Positions 57,642 to 64,000 of a stretch of 64,000 bases of DNA are shown here, one piece after another. Position 1 is the first letter of the stretch. The number at the start of each line of letters is the position of its first letter. Under the pieces are notes generated by a model. It had not been told where the DNA came from and searched no databases. It was given only the letters and a program-made list of their open reading frames with translations. Both the position numbers and the translations under genes were made by a program. Source of the DNA: CAZJYI01 sp964550025 (GTDB taxonomy: Bacteria; Verrucomicrobiota; Kiritimatiellia; UBA8416; CAYOBW01); the NCBI GenBank assembly GCA_964550025.1, contig CAZJYI010000054.1, positions 1 to 64,000 on the forward strand. The letters run 5' to 3'.

Positions 57642-59804
57642 ATGGGCGCCATGCACAATTCTCTCCAAGTCGCGACCGCCATGCTCCGCGTGTCGGTGAT
57701 GGTTTTGGCTGGCCTCGTTCTGATAATCCCCCCGGATGATGCCGTTGGTGACGCGCACAAGCCAGTCGTCTCCAACTCCCTCGTCATCTTCGAAGACGAT
57801 TTCTCCACCTATCCGACTGGCCCTCTCTCGTCGAAATACACCGCGGTGCACGAGTACCATTGGCTACCCAAGAAGGCGTCATGGGGCCCTTGGGACGAGG
57901 CGGTCTACTGGGCGTTCTTCGGTGTCCGGGAAGAAGGCGGACCAGCGTGGCATATCCGTGACGTCGACGGACGCAAGGTGATGCGCCAGGCCCAGGAGAT
58001 ATGGGAGGAAGACAGGAACGCCGTGGTTGTGGCCGGTGACGATCTGTGGACCGACTACACGCTTGAGGTCGAGCTCGTACCTCGCTCACTGGAACACCCC
58101 GTAGGCATCATCTACCGCGTGGCCAACTCGCGAAACTTCTACATGCTCTCGCTTCGGGAGGGGCACAAGTGGGTTTGGACCAGGCGCATCCACCAGGCCT
58201 GGACGGTTAACAAAGTGCGTAACGATGCCCGGTACGCGATCGGAGACCCCCAGACACTTAAGGTCGAAGTCCAGGGCTGTAGTCACACGTTCTATCTCAA
58301 CGGCAGACAGATGGCTGAAATCACGCGTCGCGACCATCATCATCCGACCGGCAAGATCGGTATGATTGCGAATAGCCCGTGTGACTATCGACGTGTACGG
58401 GTCACGATGAGCCAAGAGGCCCACGCCGCCTACGTTCAACGCAAGGCCGCCGTACGCAAGGAACTTCTCGCCTTGCAGAAGGCGTATCCCCAGCCCCGGC
58501 TCTGGAAGAAAATCGACCTGCGGGGATTGGCGGTCAATGGCCGGCAGATCCGTTGGGGAGACCTGAATGGCGATGGCACGCTGGAGTTCGTGGTCGCACA
58601 GAGGCCGAAAGGCGTTGACAAGCTCCTCCGGCGCTCGATTCAAGGCATGACGGCGTTTGCGCTCAACGGCTGCGTCCTGTGGCAATGGGGCCGCCACGAC
58701 AAGACGCCGGAACCGTGCGCCACCGACCTGACATACCAGCTTTGCGATCTGGACGGCGACGGCAAGTGCGAGGTCGTCGTCTCGCACCGCTTCAAGATTG
58801 AGGTCCTCGATGGAATGACAGGCAAGCGTCGCTCCAGTGTGCCGACGCCGCAACACGGCCCCAAGCATCCCGACTCCTTCTACGCAGAGGATCGCTACGA
58901 GCGGATTCCGTCGGGCGTTCTCTGCTTCTGCGACCTGACCGGCAAGGGACGCGTGGGTGATTTCCTGATCAAGGACGACTACAACAACGTCTGGGCCTAT
59001 GACAGGGGATTCAGACAACTCTGGACTCGCTGTCTCAACGCGGGACACTACCCCTACGTCCGTGACGTGGATGGCGATGGCCGGGACGAGATCCTCCTGG
59101 GCTATTCGCTTCTGGACGATGACGGCACGCTGCTGTTTGACCTGGGGTTTCAGGATCATTCGGACGGCGTGTTCATGGGGGACCTCGGTGGTGCCGTATC
59201 TTCCGGCCCACGGGCTTACTTCTGCGCGGGCGAGGAGGGTGTCGCGGTTTCGGATTTGCGGGGTGAGGTCGAGTACAAGGAGATACTCGGCCACGCGCAG
59301 CGCATGGCCATCGGCGACTTCCGTCCCACGGTGCCGGGGTGCGAAGTGGCTCACGTCACGTACTGGGGGGAACACAACATCATCACCATCCATCGCGCGG
59401 ACGGCTACAAACTCGGCGAGTACCAGCCGCACTACAACAGTTCCACCCTGGCGGCCGCCGACTGGCGGGGCGACGGAACAGCGCTACTGCTGATATCCGG
59501 AGATGAAGCCCGAGGCGGCATGATTGACGGCTGGGGGCGACAGGTCGTGCGCTTCAGCGAACCCGGCCGCCCTGTCATGTGTTGTGACGCGATCGACCTG
59601 ACCGGCGACACACGCGATGAGATCGTTCTCTGGGACCATGACCGGATGTGGATCTACACACAGGAGAACAACGTTCCCGCGCCGACCCCGATCGTGCCCC
59701 TCTACAAACCGCCACTTCACAGCCGCAGTAACTACCAGGTGTCATGGGCAGTCCCCGTCGCGTCTCCAGACGAGAAAACGCGGAAGACGCGCGTGTACGA
59801 GTAG
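57642..59804 (+). CDS. Exported ConA-like / FG-GAP propeller protein
   Basis: A 720-residue protein (ATG 57642 or 57651; AGGAAG just upstream) with a signal peptide to about residue 35. Residues 45-260 form a concanavalin-A/DUF1080-like sandwich (VIFEDDFSTYPTGPLSSKYT, 'WTDYTLEVELVPRS', 'KIGMIANSPCDYRRVRVTMS'). Residues 290-690 form a calcium-type propeller like that of rhamnogalacturonan-lyase relatives (GDLNGDGTLEFVVA, CDLDGDGKCEVVVS, RDVDGDGRDEILLG, IDLTGDTRDEIVLW). The final residues RVYE and the TAG stop lie inside the palindromic repeat at 59793-59878, so that element has set this protein's C-terminus. Confidence 0.8.
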   Translation: MGAMHNSLQVATAMLRVSVMVLAGLVLIIPPDDAVGDAHKPVVSNSLVIFEDDFSTYPTGPLSSKYTAVHEYHWLPKKASWGPWDEAVYWAFFGVREEGGPAWHIRDVDGRKVMRQAQEIWEEDRNAVVVAGDDLWTDYTLEVELVPRSLEHPVGIIYRVANSRNFYMLSLREGHKWVWTRRIHQAWTVNKVRNDARYAIGDPQTLKVEVQGCSHTFYLNGRQMAEITRRDHHHPTGKIGMIANSPCDYRRVRVTMSQEAHAAYVQRKAAVRKELLALQKAYPQPRLWKKIDLRGLAVNGRQIRWGDLNGDGTLEFVVAQRPKGVDKLLRRSIQGMTAFALNGCVLWQWGRHDKTPEPCATDLTYQLCDLDGDGKCEVVVSHRFKIEVLDGMTGKRRSSVPTPQHGPKHPDSFYAEDRYERIPSGVLCFCDLTGKGRVGDFLIKDDYNNVWAYDRGFRQLWTRCLNAGHYPYVRDVDGDGRDEILLGYSLLDDDGTLLFDLGFQDHSDGVFMGDLGGAVSSGPRAYFCAGEEGVAVSDLRGEVEYKEILGHAQRMAIGDFRPTVPGCEVAHVTYWGEHNIITIHRADGYKLGEYQPHYNSSTLAAADWRGDGTALLLISGDEARGGMIDGWGRQVVRFSEPGRPVMCCDAIDLTGDTRDEIVLWDHDRMWIYTQENNVPAPTPIVPLYKPPLHSRSNYQVSWAVPVASPDEKTRKTRVYE

Positions 59805-59878
59805 GTGTACGAGTACGGCTGGATAGGATGGAATCGACCCCCGTACTCGTACACGCACTCCTACACACCAATCTCTTC
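59793..59878. repeat. GTACGA-rich palindromic repeat, copy 2
   Basis: Arms at 59793-59818 and 59841-59866 are complementary over about 26 bp (GTGTACGAGT, GTGTACGAGTACGG), with a 22-bp loop, followed by CACACCAATCTCTTC. The arms and the 3' flank match the copy at 29628-29702. The left arm contains the stop codon of the preceding gene. Confidence 0.7.
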
Positions 59879-59935
59879 GCTCACTGGTGGAACTCGCCTT
59901 TGTAGTGGCGGGTTACTAAGAACGAGTCACCTAGA

Positions 59936-62900
59936 TCACGGTCTTTTTGCGCTTTCCGGCGGCCCCGCTCCGTCGGGCGCCCGCATCTTGCGGTCCAGCG
60001 TCAACACCATCCGGTCGAACGCGCAACCGTCTTCGCGCATCCAGACGTTGAGTGTGCGGAGCCCCGCGCAATCGACGTCGAAGCTCCAGTCGCGGTGTCG
60101 CTGCCATTGCAGCTTGCCGAACCCCATGTGGAACAAGCTGCGATCGGTCGTTTTCATGTCCAGGCCGATGTAGACCGAGTCGCTATTGGGATTGCGCCCC
60201 CATGTGCGCATCCAAACCGAATACCTGCCCTTAGCGGGGAAATCGACGAGGTAATCCAGACGGGGACACAGTCTTTCAAAACCGGAGTCGACCTGAACGC
60301 CGCGATCCGGAAGCGCTGCCATCATCCCCTTCCCCGCGCACCCTCCGCCCTTGGAGGTCAGCTTCCACGCAATCCCCTCGGCGCTCCCGGCGCCCGGTAC
60401 GCTGCGAGTGAAGCTCTCCGCTTCGATCACAATCGTCTTACCGTCCGCGCTTCGGAACGCATCGGCCTGCTCCCACTCCGCCGTGGCCTCGACGGAGGGT
60501 TTCGTGGTGTTGCCGCACGTGTCCCGCATCCGCACGCGGTAGGTGTAACGTTGCTCGGGGTCGACACCCGAATCCTCGTAAACCGGCGTCTTGATCCAGC
60601 CGCTGTCGTCGCCTCCCGGATTGCCGGACGTTTCCTCGAACAGGTATTCCACTCCGCCCAGCGGATCCACGCCGGCAACGGCCTGCATCGTAACCTTGGT
60701 GGGACTCGCAAATACGGGCAGTGACGCGAACCGGGCCGGGTCGGGGGACGGCGGCACATCGTCCTCCAACGGCACGGAGTAGACCTCCAGGTTGTCGATT
60801 TCCCCCTCGAAGAAGCCGCCCTTCCTGCCGCGCCCCAGGTAGCACGCCGTGGCATCTACATCCTCCGGATTCAGCGTCATCTTGTTGTTGGCCGCCACTT
60901 CCATGCCGTTGTGGTACAACTTGCCCGTATCGCCGGAGAGCACGACCATCAATTCCGTCGGCTTGGCAGTGTCCACCGGCGGCCCCGTGAGCGACTGCTT
61001 TATGCCATCCCTGCAAATGGCGAACTCGCTCTGCAAAACGTCGATGCCAAGAGAGACGCTGTCGCCGTCGGCATTGGAGCAGTCAAGAACGCGCACTGCA
61101 CCTTTTACCTGCGGCAGCACAGTCACCTTGATGGTCATGTCCCGCATATCGGCCACGTCCTTCTGCAGCTCGACGAACTGGTCGCGCCCGTTCAGGATCA
61201 GCGACCCACCCGCGACCTGCGGAGCGCCAACAAGGTAGCCCCAGGTGGCGCCGAAATCATCGCGCACCATCCACTCGTGGGGCTTGTCGAACGTCATCCG
61301 CACGTAGAGGCCGCCAAACTCCTCGTCCACCTCGCCCGGATTCTTCCCCTTGCTCCAGCTCCAGGTGAACCACTTCCCCTTGTCGATGTCGTTGCTCTTG
61401 CGGTAGGAACCGTCAAGCATGGCGCTGCCGCGCACCGGGCCGGAGGACCAGGCCACACCCTTGATCACGGCAAACCCGCCGCAGGACTGCCTCTCCATCG
61501 TGCCGTGCTCGATGACCTTCGCGTGGTCCTTGACAATGGCGCGCCCGCGCACACGCCCCCAGTCCCTCACCCTGGCGTGGTCCTGGACAACCGATTGTCC
61601 TTCCACGAGCGCATGGTCGCTGACCACGGCATTGCCGCGCACGGTAGCGTCGCGCACGACCGCATAGTCTTCGACACGCGCCTGACCAAGCACCTTCGAC
61701 CTGCCGAGCACCTGCGCGTTGGGGCCCACGTAGGCGCTGGGTTCCACTTCCGCCGTCGCTGCAACGAACCCTCCGCCGTTGGGATGCGGAGTGGCGGCAG
61801 CATCAGGTGTCTCCGGCAGCAACACGTCGATCGGCTCGCATCCGAACAGTTTGACTTTGTAGGGGAACTTCTCCTGCTCGAGCGACCGGAAGTCGCCGGT
61901 TATGTTGATCGGCATCACCTTCGTCGGGGTGGCGCAGACGACGAGGTAGAGCTCTTTCGTTCCGGCCGTCTCGAGAGTGACCGGGTCTGCCACGCCTCCG
62001 ATATCGCCGTAGACCGGTTTGCCTTCGGGGCTCACGCCGACGAATGCCATACGCCAGTCGGAGCCGCGCTCTTTGCTCATGTAACCCCGCAGAACGGCCG
62101 AGGCCGTCCCTCCCGAAGCCTTGAGAGGGCAGATGTTGTAGGCGAGTTGCTGCGGCGTCATTTCCTTGGGCGGCCGCCACCAGGCTGTGTCGTACGGGAT
62201 TCTCTCGAGCGTGACACGCCCGTACCGCAACATCTCCGCCTTGTTGCGCTCCGCGTCCGCCTTGTACAGGTCGGCGGGTTTGTCGCCGTAGATCTCGAAG
62301 TCCCAGGTCACACATTTCTGCACCATGCGCGTCCACTCGTACGCCAGCGGCGTGGACGGATCGGGGTCGAGTTTGGTGAACGCCGTCCAGGGATACTCGT
62401 TCTTGTTCTCCTTTGTGCCGCCGTCGTACCAGAGCTTGGAGATGAACATCGGTCCGTACTCCGGCGTCTGCGCCAGGTGCTCGAACATGAGCCGGGCGTG
62501 GTAGTAGCAGCGGCCGTTGGCGGGAAAGAACATGCTCACCCGGCTGCAACAGTTGGGTGGCACGGTCTGGTAGATGCCCGCGTAGGTCTGCGGGAAATTG
62601 GCATGGGCTTCCCAGTAATTGCCCTGCATCGTCCCGCCGGTCATGCCCTGCAGGCCGTGAACGAGCTCGTGTGGATTGATGTGCCCCACCCCCTGGCACC
62701 CCCAGCCGAATCCGCGTTTGCCGTCCCAGCCCATCCAGCTCCCCTTGGAGGGCTGGTTCGGAGTCTTGTACTTGATGCCGTCCCCTCGAAACTCGCGCTT
62801 GTTGCTGACCACCGACGAGCGCATGGCCAGGTTCTCCGAGTACAGATGGTAGATCTCCTCGGCCAGTTCGAACATCTTAGGAAGGCGTGCTTCGAAATCC

Positions 62901-63808
62901 GCGAGCTGCTTCTCGGACCAGTCCTCCATCTCCTTCACGGAAACGCAATTGCGGAAGTGCTCGGACTCATCCGTGCGCCACTTCTCGGGACCTTCCAGAC
63001 GCCACCAGGCATGCAGCTCCGTGCCCAGCATCGGGCCGCCCTTGAAGTTGTGGGCAATCTCTTCCGCGGTCATGGCTTCGCTGTGCAGGCGCACCGTAAC
63101 GAGACGGCCCGCAAAGGACGGTTTCCCGGCCGACGGGCCGCCGAGGACCGGCACGTGCCCCTCGGCGATTCGCAGGCGGCGGGGACCGCTCGAGACTTCT
63201 TTCCCGTCGAGAATCCAGGTCTCCTTCCCGGGCGTGCAGTTCACGACGACGTGAGTGACCTTGTCGGACCCCACGAAGGACTTCGGGTACATAATCGCTC
63301 CCGAAGTCTGTTTGCCGTCGGCCGATTGCCAGCCGAGGATCGCCTCTCCGGCGGCAGCGCTGTCATCCTGAACCCACAGTTCGACTGCCACGTCCTCATC
63401 GCCCGCGGCGGACGCTTCGACCGCGAAGTTGCCCTTCATGATGTCGTTGCCGTCGAATTGCACGGCCGGAATATCGCCGATCGTTACCGCGTGCGGGTAC
63501 TTCTCATCGCGCTCCGTGTGCGGCACGTGCAGACCGAAGTCCCCAAAGTTGCCGCCGACTTCCGTGATCCGGCCGCCACCCGACAAACCGCAGTTGTACC
63601 AGTTGAGCGCCGTCTTCTTCACCGGCGTACGCGACACCATGAACTCCGCGTGGAGGTCGATCAGCAGCTTGCCCGCCACGGCGAGCTCCCCGATCGGCTC
63701 ACCAGTGACGAGCGATACCTCTTTTTCCAGCCCGCGGCATAGGCCGGCCGCCGGCAGTGAGATGACCAGGAGAGCAACATACGTCAGTGTGTGTAGTCGT
63801 CGTTTCAT
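59936..63808 (-). CDS. Giant exported protein: LamG, HExxH metallopeptidase-like, hexapeptide repeats, LamG, Fn3, CBM
   Basis: A 1290-residue protein starting at 63808 (MKRRLHTLTYVALLVISLPA signal peptide). Residues 85-275 form a LamG domain. Residues 290-560 form a DUF6055-like domain with zinc motif H380-E-L-V-H384 and a third-ligand candidate Glu400 (NYWEAHANF). Residues 690-775 carry about a dozen hexapeptide turns of left-handed beta-helix type (ARVEDYAVVRDATVRGNAVV). Residues 850-1010 form a second LamG domain (VYSVPL end). Residues 1040-1110 are Fn3-like, close to that of the fucosidase fusion. Residues 1130-1270 form a carbohydrate-binding-like module (YSVWMRTWGR, LNVWMREDGCAFDRMVLT). 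It is plausibly a secreted glycoprotein- or mucin-directed metallopeptidase. Confidence 0.78.
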   Translation of the reverse strand: MKRRLHTLTYVALLVISLPAAGLCRGLEKEVSLVTGEPIGELAVAGKLLIDLHAEFMVSRTPVKKTALNWYNCGLSGGGRITEVGGNFGDFGLHVPHTERDEKYPHAVTIGDIPAVQFDGNDIMKGNFAVEASAAGDEDVAVELWVQDDSAAAGEAILGWQSADGKQTSGAIMYPKSFVGSDKVTHVVVNCTPGKETWILDGKEVSSGPRRLRIAEGHVPVLGGPSAGKPSFAGRLVTVRLHSEAMTAEEIAHNFKGGPMLGTELHAWWRLEGPEKWRTDESEHFRNCVSVKEMEDWSEKQLADFEARLPKMFELAEEIYHLYSENLAMRSSVVSNKREFRGDGIKYKTPNQPSKGSWMGWDGKRGFGWGCQGVGHINPHELVHGLQGMTGGTMQGNYWEAHANFPQTYAGIYQTVPPNCCSRVSMFFPANGRCYYHARLMFEHLAQTPEYGPMFISKLWYDGGTKENKNEYPWTAFTKLDPDPSTPLAYEWTRMVQKCVTWDFEIYGDKPADLYKADAERNKAEMLRYGRVTLERIPYDTAWWRPPKEMTPQQLAYNICPLKASGGTASAVLRGYMSKERGSDWRMAFVGVSPEGKPVYGDIGGVADPVTLETAGTKELYLVVCATPTKVMPINITGDFRSLEQEKFPYKVKLFGCEPIDVLLPETPDAAATPHPNGGGFVAATAEVEPSAYVGPNAQVLGRSKVLGQARVEDYAVVRDATVRGNAVVSDHALVEGQSVVQDHARVRDWGRVRGRAIVKDHAKVIEHGTMERQSCGGFAVIKGVAWSSGPVRGSAMLDGSYRKSNDIDKGKWFTWSWSKGKNPGEVDEEFGGLYVRMTFDKPHEWMVRDDFGATWGYLVGAPQVAGGSLILNGRDQFVELQKDVADMRDMTIKVTVLPQVKGAVRVLDCSNADGDSVSLGIDVLQSEFAICRDGIKQSLTGPPVDTAKPTELMVVLSGDTGKLYHNGMEVAANNKMTLNPEDVDATACYLGRGRKGGFFEGEIDNLEVYSVPLEDDVPPSPDPARFASLPVFASPTKVTMQAVAGVDPLGGVEYLFEETSGNPGGDDSGWIKTPVYEDSGVDPEQRYTYRVRMRDTCGNTTKPSVEATAEWEQADAFRSADGKTIVIEAESFTRSVPGAGSAEGIAWKLTSKGGGCAGKGMMAALPDRGVQVDSGFERLCPRLDYLVDFPAKGRYSVWMRTWGRNPNSDSVYIGLDMKTTDRSLFHMGFGKLQWQRHRDWSFDVDCAGLRTLNVWMREDGCAFDRMVLTLDRKMRAPDGAGPPESAKRP

Positions 63809-64000
63809 GTGAGGATCTCGGCGCCCCCAGGCGGATATCCACTTGGTTAATGGCGAAACTGCTTTTGCGCTTCCCGGTCCAGGCCTGGCGGAAGAGAAGA
63901 ACATGGTCCGTGCCTGCCCTATCGTCCACCCCAATCGTCGCGCCTAATCGTCAACCGGCCATTCCTCTCTCCGGTATACGCCGGTGCTGAAATCCCGCCC
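63809..64000. other. Upstream region at window edge
   Basis: No gene is visible. It should contain the promoter of the giant minus-strand gene; I could not place it. The window ends here. Confidence 0.3.

Noticed and set aside
60911..63742. 943-residue plus-strand ORF
   Set aside because: Antisense shadow of the 59936-63808 gene, with no start signal or recognisable domain.

Overview
The window looks like a GC-rich chromosomal contig from a metagenome-assembled member of the PVC superphylum, most plausibly Kiritimatiellota, Lentisphaerota or a planctomycete-like relative. This phylum call is inference. It rests on family content: DUF1080 protein, LamG-rich exported proteins, sulfatases next to URO-D-fold proteins, a hydrazine-synthase-alpha-like dihaem protein, FG-GAP propellers, choice-of-anchor-Q beta-helix repeats and the 'LQxSxDLxxxxW' C-terminal module. 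A 100-N scaffold gap (18687-18786) shows that the assembly is draft. I saw no tRNA, rRNA or CRISPR array.

Layout. 1-10.4 kb: a DUF1080 protein and a DUF3857/transglutaminase protein (+), then a minus-strand run (CoaB, a coiled-coil exported protein, a CxxCxGxG zinc-cluster protein, a LamG/HzsA-like dihaem protein, a possible cysteine-peptidase-like protein, a small membrane protein). 10.7-15.5 kb: a two-gene sugar ABC importer in which the binding protein is fused to a MalF-like permease and the MalG-like permease carries a roughly 430-residue extracytoplasmic insert. 16-18.5 kb: an FG-GAP protein, a truncated Rpn/PDDEXK gene and repeat-rich intergenic DNA. 18.5-23.3 kb: a giant four-module beta-helix/PKD surface protein broken by a frameshift and by the gap. 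24-27.6 kb: a lipoprotein and an FG-GAP/cadherin-like protein. 27.8-36.3 kb: a minus-strand catabolic operon (sialidase-superfamily hydrolase, HpcH/HpaI aldolase, D-2-hydroxyacid dehydrogenase, GntR/FCD regulator, TRAP DctP-Q-M) interrupted by a small inverted-repeat-bounded element carrying a four-helix-bundle gene. 36.6-51.3 kb: a divergent plus-strand operon of nine ORFs, mostly joined by ATGA/GTGA overlaps (truncated leader, URO-D-fold protein, two sialidase-superfamily proteins, SGNH hydrolase, GH141-like/GH29 fusion, two sulfatases, URO-D-fold protein). 51.4-57.4 kb: a WD40 protein that looks like the tail of a Ser/Thr kinase, another sialidase-superfamily protein, a chimeric LamG fragment, two membrane proteins and an oxidoreductase stub. 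57.6-63.8 kb: an FG-GAP/ConA protein and a 1290-residue exported protein with an HExxH metallopeptidase-like core and hexapeptide repeats.

How it fits together: the two divergent operons from the 36.4-36.6 kb promoter region look like one glycan-use locus. Exported sulfatases, fucosidase(s), esterase and sialidase-superfamily propellers would strip a sulfated, fucosylated, acidic glycan. The TRAP transporter would import the released acid, and the aldolase and dehydrogenase would degrade it under GntR control. The substrate cannot be named from sequence.

The most unusual feature is the density of genes that are truncated, internally deleted or fused (about ten in 46 kb). One has a junction that falls on a short repeated sequence present at both expected deletion ends. 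This suggests either active remodelling by short-repeat deletion or systematic assembly collapse; the two can be told apart with long reads.
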